64,000 nt of DNA, from contig JALFSI010000034.1 of NCBI GenBank assembly GCA_022779365.1, positions 1 through 64,000 of the forward strand. The letters are read 5' to 3'. This document shows, piece by piece, positions 1 to 7,235 of this stretch. The position numbers and the translations under genes were made by a program. The notes under the pieces are model-generated. The model saw only the letters and a list, made by a program, of their open reading frames with translations. It was not told where the DNA came from and searched no databases. The stretch's first letter is position 1. Each line of letters opens with the position of its first letter. The DNA is from CAG-170 sp022779365. Its GTDB lineage: Bacteria > Bacillota > Clostridia > Oscillospirales > Oscillospiraceae.

Positions 1-103
1 GTTAAAAAGCTTGAAGAGCTTTTTATAGCGCCAACGGCGCGTCAGATTCTGCATGAGACGGCGCAGCGTGCATTCGCACGATGCGAGTGTGCGTAGCACA
101 CGG

Positions 104-134
104 GATTCTTGATTAAATATTTTAATCAAGAATC
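104..134. repeat. 31-bp perfect palindrome (14-bp arms)
   Basis: Two perfectly complementary 14-base arms separated by three bases, in an A+T-rich patch within otherwise G+C-rich sequence. It lies upstream of the promoter of the first MATE gene, so it is more likely the end of a transcript or repeat element left of the window than part of that gene's leader. The preceding hundred bases hold other short inverted repeats and no convincing gene. Confidence 0.6.
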
Positions 135-200
135 AGTATTATTCGGCGGCGGGGGCGTTTCCTTTCAGAGCGGCAGAGCAAGCGCAAGTGCCGGTACGGG

Positions 201-229
201 TTGCAATTGGGGCGGCTGTATGATATGAT
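201..229 (+). promoter_or_regulatory. SigA-type promoter of the first MATE gene
   Basis: The -35 hexamer TTGCAA (201-206) and the -10 hexamer TATGAT (224-229) are separated by exactly 17 bases. The predicted start is near 236, giving a leader of about 28 bases with a strong ribosome binding site (GGGAGGGG) just before the ATG at 265. Confidence 0.7.
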
Positions 230-264
230 GCTGTGGCATCTGCGCGGAAAAGGGAGGGGAGCAC

Positions 265-1620
265 ATGACAGACCGTTCGACCTGCAATATGACCACGGGC
301 GCGCCGTGGCGGCGGATCACCGCCTTTGCTCTGCCCGTTCTGCTCAGTCAGGTGTTTCAGCAGCTCTATAACACCGTGGACGCGCTCATCGTCGGGCGCT
401 TTCTCGGCGACGAGGCGCTGGCGGCGGTCACGTCGTCAGGTGCGCTCATCTTCCTGCTCGTCAGCTTTTTTGAGGGGCTGACGCTCGGCGCGGGCGTCGC
501 CATCTCGCGCTATTTCGGGGCGAATGACCCCGCGCGCGTGGAGCGCGCCATCCATACGAACATTCTCGTGAGCGCCATCAGCGGGCTGCTGCTCACGGGG
601 CTCGGCGTTTGGCTCACGCCGCACATCCTGCGCTGGATGGACACCGACCCCGAGGTGCTGCCCGACGCCATCGACTACTTCCGCTATTATTTTACCGGCG
701 TGCTGGCGGTGGTGCTCTACAACGCGTGCAAGAGCATCATGAACGCGCTGGGCGACAGCCGCCGCCCGCTTTATTACCTGCTGCTGTCCTCCGCCGTGAA
801 CGTGGTGCTCGACCTGCTGTTTATCGCCGGGTTCGGCTGGGGCGTGTGGTCGGCGGCGGTCGCCACGACCATTTCGCAGGCGATCAGCATGGTGCTGTGC
901 CTCATCCACCTGTCCGGCAAGCGCACGGCGTTCCGCCTGCAATGGAGCAAGCTCCGCGTGGACCGCGAGCTGTTCGGCGAGATCGTGCGCTACGGGCTGC
1001 CGTCCGGCGTGCAGAACTGCGTCATCAGTCTGGCGAATGTGATCGTGCAGGCGAACATCAACACGTTCGGCAAGCTCGCCGTCGCCGCCTGCGGCACATA
1101 CTCCAAGCTGGAGGGCTTCGCGTTTTTGCCCATCACGAGCTTCACGATGGCGCTGACCACCTACACGGGGCAGAATCTCGGCGCGCGCGAATATGACCGT
1201 GCCAAGAAGGGGGCTCGGTTTGGCATTCTCTGCGCCATCATCATCGCGGAGCTGATCGGTCTGGCGCTGTACATCCTCATGCCGCAGCTTGCGCGGCTGT
1301 TTACGCAGACGCCGGAGGTCATCCAGATGGCGACGCGGCAGGCGCGGACCATTGCGCCGTTCTTCTTCCTGCTGGCGTATTCGCACGCCGTGGCGTCGGT
1401 CTGCCGCGGGGCGGGCAAGTCCATCGTGCCGATGGTCATCATGCTGGGCGTGTGGTGCGTGCTGCGCATCACCTACATCACGCTCATCATGCGCGTGTCG
1501 CACGAGCTGCTGTTCCTCTACCTCGCCTACCCCATCACCTGGTCCATCAGCTCGATCATTTACTTCCTCTATTACCATTTTTCCGACTGGATACACGGGT
1601 TTGAAAGATCCAAAATATAA
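265..1620 (+). CDS. MATE family efflux transporter
   Basis: A 451-residue multidrug and toxin extrusion family protein that should export cationic or aromatic compounds across the cytoplasmic membrane using a Na+ or H+ gradient. The N-terminal region (residues about 20-60) has the family pattern: PVLLSQVFQQLYNTVDALIVG, then an early small-residue-rich segment. Hydrophobic segments fit the usual twelve helices in two six-helix halves, and the length is typical. The ATG at 265 is preceded by a strong Shine-Dalgarno and its own promoter. It is monocistronic and ends at a hairpin shared with the converging trpXYZ operon. The substrate cannot be deduced. Two further MATE genes lie at 23933-25312 and 48269-49687. 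Confidence 0.93.
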   Translation: MTDRSTCNMTTGAPWRRITAFALPVLLSQVFQQLYNTVDALIVGRFLGDEALAAVTSSGALIFLLVSFFEGLTLGAGVAISRYFGANDPARVERAIHTNILVSAISGLLLTGLGVWLTPHILRWMDTDPEVLPDAIDYFRYYFTGVLAVVLYNACKSIMNALGDSRRPLYYLLLSSAVNVVLDLLFIAGFGWGVWSAAVATTISQAISMVLCLIHLSGKRTAFRLQWSKLRVDRELFGEIVRYGLPSGVQNCVISLANVIVQANINTFGKLAVAACGTYSKLEGFAFLPITSFTMALTTYTGQNLGAREYDRAKKGARFGILCAIIIAELIGLALYILMPQLARLFTQTPEVIQMATRQARTIAPFFFLLAYSHAVASVCRGAGKSIVPMVIMLGVWCVLRITYITLIMRVSHELLFLYLAYPITWSISSIIYFLYYHFSDWIHGFERSKI

Positions 1621-1621
1621 A

Positions 1622-1665
1622 GAAACCCCGGAGCGTACCTGTGAACCGCTCCGGGGTTCTTTTTG
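1622..1665. terminator. Bidirectional terminator between MATE and trpZ
   Basis: A G+C-rich stem (arms about ACCCCGGAGCG and CGCTCCGGGGT) closes a short loop and is followed by TTCTTTTT on the plus strand. On the minus strand it is followed by TTTC, so it can end both converging transcripts. Confidence 0.8.
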
Positions 1666-1666
1666 T

Positions 1667-2464
1667 TCAGTCGGCCAGCATCATTCTGTCGTTATCGAGC
1701 GCGTGACCTGTTCCCGCCTTGAAGCGGGCGATGAGGTCGTCTACGGTCATGCCGGCGCGCTCCGCGCCCGCCACGTCCAGCACCACGCCGCCGTCCGCCA
1801 TCATGAGCGTGCGGCCTCCGAGCGAGAGCGCCTGCGACATATTGTGCGTGACCATCATGCAGGTGATCTTGTGCTCCTCCACGGCGCGCTGCGTCAGCCG
1901 CAGCACCTTTTCCGCCGCGCCGGGGTCGAGCGCCGCCGTGTGCTCGTCAAGCAGCAGCAGCTTCGGCGGCACGAGCGTCGCCATGAGCAGCGTCAGCGCC
2001 TGCCGCTGCCCGCCGGAAAGAAGCCCCACGGGCTGCTTCATGCGGTCCTCCAGACCCATATCCAGCAGCGCGAGCTGCTCGCGGAACATCGCCTGTTCCT
2101 TGCGGTTAATGCGGCTGAAGGGGTTGCCGTGCGACGCGCGCAGGTATGCAAGCGCGAGATTTTCTTCGATGGTCATATGCGGCGCCGTGCCGCGCAGGGG
2201 GTCCTGGAAAAGGCGGCTGATCCTGCGGCTGCGGTCGTGCTCGGGCATGAAGGTGATGTCCTCGCCGTCCAGCCGGACCGCGCCGGTATCGACGAAAAAG
2301 CTGCCCGCGACGGCGTTCAGGAGCGTGGACTTGCCCGCGCCGTTCGAGCCGATGATCGTCACGAACTCGCCCGCGTCCAGATGCAGCGACACGCCGCGCA
2401 GCGCCATGCGCTCGTTGACCGTGCCGGGGTTGAAGGTCTTGGAAATATTCTGAATGTTCAGCAT
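1667..2464 (-). CDS. trpZ: ABC transporter ATP-binding protein, tryptophan-type (TrpZ)
   Basis: This 265-residue protein is the ATPase subunit of an importer. Walker A GSNGAGKST is at residues 39-47, the ABC signature LSGGQ at 149-153 and Walker B LLLLDEH at 169-175. Its start lies one base after the stop of the permease gene, so the two are translationally coupled. The set of one substrate-binding protein, one single-chain permease and one ATPase is the PF04392-type importer called TrpXYZ in Firmicutes. The tryptophan assignment rests on the T-box upstream of the first gene, not on this subunit. Without that leader it would only be called an uncharacterised ABC ATPase. Confidence 0.85.
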   Translation of the reverse strand: MLNIQNISKTFNPGTVNERMALRGVSLHLDAGEFVTIIGSNGAGKSTLLNAVAGSFFVDTGAVRLDGEDITFMPEHDRSRRISRLFQDPLRGTAPHMTIEENLALAYLRASHGNPFSRINRKEQAMFREQLALLDMGLEDRMKQPVGLLSGGQRQALTLLMATLVPPKLLLLDEHTAALDPGAAEKVLRLTQRAVEEHKITCMMVTHNMSQALSLGGRTLMMADGGVVLDVAGAERAGMTVDDLIARFKAGTGHALDNDRMMLAD

Positions 2465-2465
2465 T

Positions 2466-3371
2466 TCAGTCGCCTCCCTTTCCGGCGCGCGCCCTGCGCG
2501 CTTGCAGCGCCGCCCATTTTTTGATCGTCGGCGTGGCGATCGCCAGCCCCACGATCACAGCAGTCAGGAGCTTGAGGCACTCGACCGGGACGATCTTGGT
2601 GTAAAACACGATAGCGTACAAAAAGCGGTAGATGATCGAGCCGAGGATGGCGGCGATGGCGCTCTTGGTGACGGAGCGTCTGCCGAGCACGGTCTCGCCG
2701 ATGATGAGGCACGCAAGCCCGATGACCACGATGCCCGTGCCGGAGTTGATGTCCACGGTCTTCTGATACTGCCCGACCATCGCGCCGGAGAGCGCCGTCA
2801 TCGCGTTTGCCAGGCACAGACCGACGGTGGTGGTAAAGGCGGGGTTCAGCGACGACGCGCGCACCATATCGGGGTTATCGCCCGTTGCGCGGATGGAAAG
2901 CCCCAGCCGCGTGCGCAGGAACAGCAGCAGCAGCGCGGCGACCAAAATCGTCACGAATGCCGCCAGCAGCAGCTCATACCAGTCGCCGCCGATGCCGGTA
3001 TCGCGCAGGAGCGTGAACACGGTGTCAACGCCGAGCAGACTTTCGTTGGACTTCCAACCCATCGCCATAAGGTTGACGGTGTACAGCCCCGTGTTCGTGA
3101 CGATGCCCGCCAGAATGGACGGCACGCCGAGCTTGGTCTGCAAAAACGCGGTAACAAAGCCCGCGCACGCGCCCGCGAGCATCGCGGCAAGCAGCGCCAG
3201 CAGCGGGTGACCCGCCGCCGCGACCGTCACGGACACCGCCGCGCCGAGCACAAAGCAGCCGTCGGTCGTCAGGTCGGCGACGTCCAGAATGCGGTAGCTC
3301 AAAAACAGAGCCATGGCGACCAGCGCGTACAAAAAGCCCAGCTCCAGCGCGGTCTGTGTAATGATGAGCAT
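2466..3371 (-). CDS. trpY: ABC transporter permease, tryptophan-type (TrpY)
   Basis: A 301-residue integral membrane permease related to the branched-chain amino acid/LivH superfamily, with many hydrophobic segments. The reading frame is open upstream, but the ATG at 3371 (protein starting MLIITQTALELG) follows a GGGGAGAGAGGG ribosome binding site and begins directly with a membrane helix. The segment RILDVADLTTDGCFVLGAA (residues 27-45) is typical of this permease group, which pairs with PF04392 binding proteins. It stands second in the operon, 85 bases after the binding-protein gene, with a strong hairpin in the gap. Confidence 0.87.
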   Translation of the reverse strand: MLIITQTALELGFLYALVAMALFLSYRILDVADLTTDGCFVLGAAVSVTVAAAGHPLLALLAAMLAGACAGFVTAFLQTKLGVPSILAGIVTNTGLYTVNLMAMGWKSNESLLGVDTVFTLLRDTGIGGDWYELLLAAFVTILVAALLLLFLRTRLGLSIRATGDNPDMVRASSLNPAFTTTVGLCLANAMTALSGAMVGQYQKTVDINSGTGIVVIGLACLIIGETVLGRRSVTKSAIAAILGSIIYRFLYAIVFYTKIVPVECLKLLTAVIVGLAIATPTIKKWAALQARRARAGKGGD

Positions 3372-3408
3372 GGAATCCCTCTCTCCCCTGTTCTTTTTTC
3401 GCGCCGCA

Positions 3409-3432
3409 GCCCCCGGCAAAGCTGCCGGGGGC
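3409..3432 (-). other. Intercistronic hairpin between trpX and trpY
   Basis: A near-perfect G+C-rich stem (GCCCCCGGC / GCCGGGGGC) follows the trpX stop codon. There is no U-run after it, so it is unlikely to be a simple terminator. Such hairpins behind binding-protein genes usually protect the upstream message and raise its level over the permease genes. The same arrangement occurs behind the solute-binding gene at 28219-30741. Confidence 0.55.
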
Positions 3433-3456
3433 GCGGGCTATATTGTAATGTAGGAC

Positions 3457-4530
3457 TTATTCCTTCGTCGTGCCGACCTCGATCAGCTCGCCCATGTCGG
3501 CGAACACAGCCGGGTCGATGCCAAGCGCGGCGGCGGTCTCGGTGTTGACGGTGATGATGCCGCCGTCCATCAGGTAGTAGTCGTCCAGACCGTCCATACC
3601 CTCGGTGATCGCCTGATAAGCAAGATCCGCCGTGCGCGCGCCAAGGCTGGTGTAGTTGACGCCGCAGGTGGCAAACGCGCCGTTGCGGACGAAGGAATCA
3701 GCGCCGGTGTAGTGCGGAATGCCCGCCTTGGCGAGGTCCTCGTAGATGGCAAGCTCGGCTGCCATGATGACGTTGTCGGTCGGGGTGAAGATTGCGTCCA
3801 CGCCGTCGGCGATGAGCGCTGCCGCTGCGGCGACGACCTCGTCGTTGGTATTGGCGGTCTGCTCGGTGTAGGCGATGCCCTTTTCCTCAAGATACGCCTT
3901 GGCGTCGGCGATGGGGGTCGCGGAGTTCGGCTCGGACAGGGAATACAGCAGACCCACCTTCGCGGTGTCGGGGTTCTGTTTCAGCATCATGTCGAGGATG
4001 AACGCGGTGTTCAGCGCGTCGCTCGTGCCGGTCACATAGTCGATGCCGGTGAGCTTGGCGGCGGCGGGATCGGAGATGGCAGCATACACGACCGGGGTCT
4101 TACTGTCCTCCGCGGAGAGGGCGGCGAGCTGCGCGGCAGTGGTGGCGATGGGGATGATGGCGTCCACGCCGTCGGCGATCGCCTGATCGGTGAGCTGCTT
4201 GAGGATGGTCTGGTCGTTCTGCCCGGAGGTGACGGTGTATTCGATCGTCACGTTATTTTCTGCCGCGATCTCGTCCAGCCGCGCGGAGATGGCGTTTGCG
4301 ATCTCATCGAGCGAGGCGTGGTCGAGCTGCTTGACGATGGCGACCTTGTAGGACGCGCTCTCAGCGGCAGGCTCTTCGGCGGCGGGAGCTTCTTCGGCTG
4401 CGGGAGCATCAAGCTGCGCGGGGGTCTCGGCTGCGGGGGTGTTGGACTTGCCGGCACACGCTGCCATTGTCAGCAGCATCACGATCGCCAGCATCACGGC
4501 ACAGAGTTTTTTCAGGTTCATGGTTTTCAT
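3457..4530 (-). CDS. trpX: Tryptophan ABC transporter substrate-binding lipoprotein (TrpX)
   Basis: A 357-residue lipoprotein of the ABC_sub_bind (PF04392) type. The signal peptide begins MKTMNLKKLCAVML and ends in a lipobox with Cys25 (TMAAC), followed by an Ala/Glu/Pro-rich linker to about residue 55. The mature part carries family patterns such as VAIVKQLDHASLDE and GVDAIFTPTDN. The frame runs further upstream, but that extension is the T-box leader; the ATG at 4530 has a GAGGAG ribosome binding site. It captures substrate outside the membrane for TrpY/TrpZ. The tryptophan specificity is inferred from the T-box specifier. Confidence 0.88.
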   Translation of the reverse strand: MKTMNLKKLCAVMLAIVMLLTMAACAGKSNTPAAETPAQLDAPAAEEAPAAEEPAAESASYKVAIVKQLDHASLDEIANAISARLDEIAAENNVTIEYTVTSGQNDQTILKQLTDQAIADGVDAIIPIATTAAQLAALSAEDSKTPVVYAAISDPAAAKLTGIDYVTGTSDALNTAFILDMMLKQNPDTAKVGLLYSLSEPNSATPIADAKAYLEEKGIAYTEQTANTNDEVVAAAAALIADGVDAIFTPTDNVIMAAELAIYEDLAKAGIPHYTGADSFVRNGAFATCGVNYTSLGARTADLAYQAITEGMDGLDDYYLMDGGIITVNTETAAALGIDPAVFADMGELIEVGTTKE

Positions 4531-4602
4531 GTTTGGTTTCTCCTCTAAAAATTTGATTTTGAGCGGTAGATGACCGTCTGGCTGTGCCGGAGCGAAACGG
4601 AA

Positions 4603-4866
4603 TAAAAAAACAGCCTCTGTCCCTACCATGGGACAAAAGCCGCTGCTTCTGCGATACCACCCAAATTGACGTAAAACGTCCACTCGCTTACGCGCACCAT
4701 CATACGCGCCCCGATGGATAACGGGTGGGATCCCGTCGGTCTCTACTGAGCTTGCGCCGTTCGATCCGCCCTCAAAAGTCCATTCGCCAGCCGCGTGCCG
4801 CCCCGATCGCACCATCCGGGACTCTCTGAATGACCGTGTGTACTGGGTACTTCTCTTCCTCACAGG
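4603..4866 (-). promoter_or_regulatory. T-box leader, tryptophan specifier (UGG)
   Basis: Read on the minus strand, the leader opens with GAGGAAGAGAAGTACCC (stem I, up to 4862). It continues with a specifier loop containing GAATGGACT, in which UGG (4780-4782) is the predicted specifier, and an AGTAGA block. The T-box proper, AATTTGGGTGGTATCGC, lies at 4651-4667. A terminator stem (about 4611-4646) follows, then a U-run at 4603-4609. The UGG call is strengthened because the same geometry places AAC in the asnB leader. Uncharged tRNA-Trp should stabilise the antiterminator and switch on trpXYZ. Confidence 0.93.
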
Positions 4867-4892
4867 TTTGAGCTGTTCACTTGTTGTAACGC

Positions 4893-4921
4893 ATTATACG
4901 CGCGCACCTTGCATCTGTCAA
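4893..4921 (-). promoter_or_regulatory. Consensus SigA promoter of the trpXYZ T-box leader
   Basis: On the minus strand TTGACA (4916-4921) and TATAAT (4893-4898) are separated by 17 bases, a perfect match to the vegetative consensus. Transcription should begin near 4886, about 20 bases before the first conserved T-box element. Confidence 0.9.
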
Positions 4922-4953
4922 GCAGAAATTTTTGCTTCCCCGCAAAAAGATCT

Positions 4954-5997
4954 TCAGGCAAGCAAAGTATCCGCGATATTTTTTGCAAACACGTCCAGCT
5001 TCGTGCCGACGTTTTCCGCCTCGGCGGCAGCGCCGGGGTCGTTCGCGGTTTGCAGCAGGCAGAAGCGCGGCGGTAAGATCGCCGCCTTGTTGAGGCACAT
5101 CGCGCCGAGCACCTGCCGCGCGACCAGATCGCTGCCCGAAAAGCCGGACACGACGACCGCCCAGACATACTTATCCCACAGCTCACGCACGACGGCGAGG
5201 TTCGTTAGGCGGTTAAAAAACGCGGTCATGTTGGCGCTCACGGCGTCGTTGTAGTTCGGGCACAGCAGCAGCACCGCGTCCGCCTGCTGCACGGCGGGGA
5301 GCACCTGCTCCGTCACCGCGCCGCCGTAAAAGCAGCGCCCGCCCTCGGCAAAGTGGCGGCAGGCTTCATACGAGCAGCCGCGGCAGTCCTGCACCGTGCC
5401 GTTTTGCAGCAAGATCTCCTGCGTCTGCACGCGCTGCGGCAGGCGCGCAAGCGTCTGCCTGCCCATCCAGACGGTGTTTGAGCCGGGGTTGGACGAGGCG
5501 TGGAGCATGAGCAGCTTCGGCTGCGCAAATTTGGGCGGCGTAAAGTCCGCCACGCGCTCGCAAAGCTGCCGCGCGCGGGTAAAATACGCCTGCTCCAGCG
5601 AAAGATGCTGCGTGGCGGCGAAAATATGCTGGTTATACAGCGACCCCGTGCCCTCCACGAGGGGCTTGCCGGGGAACAGACACCCGGCGGAGTTTGCCGC
5701 GAGCACGAGCGCCTGCGCCGCCGCCTTGCTGTAAAGCTCCCCGTCCGCGTCCACGATCACGCCGCCGGTGCAGCCGGAAAGACACCCCGGATGGCTGCGC
5801 AGCGCGCGCAGGAGCGTATGCAGCTCCGCCGGCGCGCCGAACGCGTCCACATGGACGGCAAAGATCACCCGCGCACCGGCAAGATGTGTCGTATCCGTCA
5901 CGCCCGCGCGGCACACGCGCAGGTCGCCCGCCGCAAAGGTCAGCAGCCGCGTGAGGCGGTCGCTTTCGCCGATCTGGATGAGGGTCAGCTCGTTCAT
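4954..5997 (-). CDS. Flavodoxin-fold NAD(P)H-dependent FMN reductase-like flavoprotein
   Basis: A 347-residue protein. Its C-terminal part (from about residue 160) resembles NADPH-dependent FMN reductases and iron-sulfur flavoproteins. The FMN-phosphate loop pattern SSNPGSNT is at 168-175, a cysteine cluster at C205, C208, C213 and C222 and the segment LLLCPNYNDAVSANMTAFFNR at about 240-260. The spacing Cx2Cx4Cx8C is not that of classical iron-sulfur flavoproteins, so a metal cluster is only possible. The N-terminal 150 residues are a poorly matched alpha/beta region, perhaps a second degenerate flavodoxin fold. The ATG at 5997 overlaps the stop of the dehydrogenase-like gene (ATGA), indicating coupled translation. 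Function is unknown. Confidence 0.72.
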   Translation of the reverse strand: MNELTLIQIGESDRLTRLLTFAAGDLRVCRAGVTDTTHLAGARVIFAVHVDAFGAPAELHTLLRALRSHPGCLSGCTGGVIVDADGELYSKAAAQALVLAANSAGCLFPGKPLVEGTGSLYNQHIFAATQHLSLEQAYFTRARQLCERVADFTPPKFAQPKLLMLHASSNPGSNTVWMGRQTLARLPQRVQTQEILLQNGTVQDCRGCSYEACRHFAEGGRCFYGGAVTEQVLPAVQQADAVLLLCPNYNDAVSANMTAFFNRLTNLAVVRELWDKYVWAVVVSGFSGSDLVARQVLGAMCLNKAAILPPRFCLLQTANDPGAAAEAENVGTKLDVFAKNIADTLLA

Positions 5998-7235
5998 TCG
6001 TATCTCAGCTCCCTGAGTGCCGCGTAGCTTGCTTCCAGACGCGCAGCGAGCGCGGGAGCAAGCGCCTCGCGGTAAGTTTCCGCCGCCGCGCCGCAAAGCC
6101 GGCTGCGGCAGCCGAAATAGCAGCCGCCCAGCGCCACGGCGCTTTCAAACCAGTCGCCGCGCAGCATCCGCAGAATGGACACCGCCGCAGACGACAGCCC
6201 CGGCGCAATGTAGGGCTTGAAGCCAAGCTCGCGCGCCTGTAGATTCAGCGTGCGCGCCTGCTCGGTGAGCGCGATGGAGAGCGCCGCGTCATAGCCGTCG
6301 TTCGGCGCATTGCAAACGACCAAGCCCTCGCCGTGCGGACCGAACGCGCGCCCGCGCGTAAAGTCCGCGCCCAAGCGCTTTGCCGCATACGCCGCGCGCG
6401 CCTGCATCACGCCGAGTCCAAACCCACGCACCTGCTCAGGAAGCAGCCCCGCAAAGTCGTAATTGCCGTCTTTCCCGCAGTTGGAGTCAAGAAACAGCGC
6501 GCGTGCCAGCGGATCGACGGGGTCGGACACCTGACAGAACAGCCCGCAGAAATTTTCTTCCCGCGCGCGGCGGGCATAGGCGCGGAGCATTTCGCGGTTT
6601 TTGGCGAACTGCGCCATGCGCACATCTTGTAACTTGCTGTCAAGCCCCGGCACGCCGCGCGAGGCGGTGAAGATGAGCACGTCGCAATGGAACAGATCGG
6701 GTTCGCAGCAGACGGACACCTCCGGCAGCGCTTCGTTATCATATAGCGGCAGCACCTGCCCCAGCTCCATCACATAGCGCGCCATCAGCGGTTCGTAGGG
6801 GTCAAAAATGCCGATCGTGTCAATGCAGCCGCCGCCGAGGAGCTTCAGCCCCGTCAGCACCGTGCCGCCCACGTCGCCAAGCCCCACGAGGTTCACGCGC
6901 AGACCCGATTTTTTACGCGCAAGCTGCGCGGATAGTACGGAAAATGCCCGCGTAAACGCGGTATTGAGCACGATCGCGCCGTCTTTTTCGATGAGTGCGC
7001 GCACCTCCGGCGGTAACACCGGGGCGTCCGCCCGGCAGGGCATGAGGCGCGCAAGCCCGTCCGGCTCGCCGAGCTCCCGCGCGCTGCGGATAAAACGCAG
7101 ACCGCCGCTGTCCTTCGCGGGGCGGTTTTCCAGAATGACCAGCGGCGAAAACGGCTGCGCCGCCTCGCGCGCGTCGGGCGGGAACTGTCCGCCGCGGGAA
7201 AACAGGCACAGCCCGTGCCACTCACGGTACATCAT
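5994..7235 (-). CDS. Divergent lactate/malate dehydrogenase-like protein
   Basis: A 413-residue protein with a Rossmann NAD loop GLGDVGG at 118-124. It keeps two further LDH/MDH hallmarks: SDPVDPL at 237-243 (compare the family's NPVD) and FGPHGEG at 298-304, where H301 matches the catalytic His of the GxHG motif. The first 110 residues are an extension not found in ordinary LDH. The ATG at 7235 is chosen because AAGGAG lies ten bases upstream; a TTG at 7259 would place that site inside the gene. It overlaps the upstream fusion gene by 14 bases and the downstream flavoprotein gene by 4. An NAD(P)-dependent 2-hydroxyacid reaction is plausible, but the substrate is unknown. Confidence 0.75.
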   Translation of the reverse strand: MMYREWHGLCLFSRGGQFPPDAREAAQPFSPLVILENRPAKDSGGLRFIRSARELGEPDGLARLMPCRADAPVLPPEVRALIEKDGAIVLNTAFTRAFSVLSAQLARKKSGLRVNLVGLGDVGGTVLTGLKLLGGGCIDTIGIFDPYEPLMARYVMELGQVLPLYDNEALPEVSVCCEPDLFHCDVLIFTASRGVPGLDSKLQDVRMAQFAKNREMLRAYARRAREENFCGLFCQVSDPVDPLARALFLDSNCGKDGNYDFAGLLPEQVRGFGLGVMQARAAYAAKRLGADFTRGRAFGPHGEGLVVCNAPNDGYDAALSIALTEQARTLNLQARELGFKPYIAPGLSSAAVSILRMLRGDWFESAVALGGCYFGCRSRLCGAAAETYREALAPALAARLEASYAALRELRYE

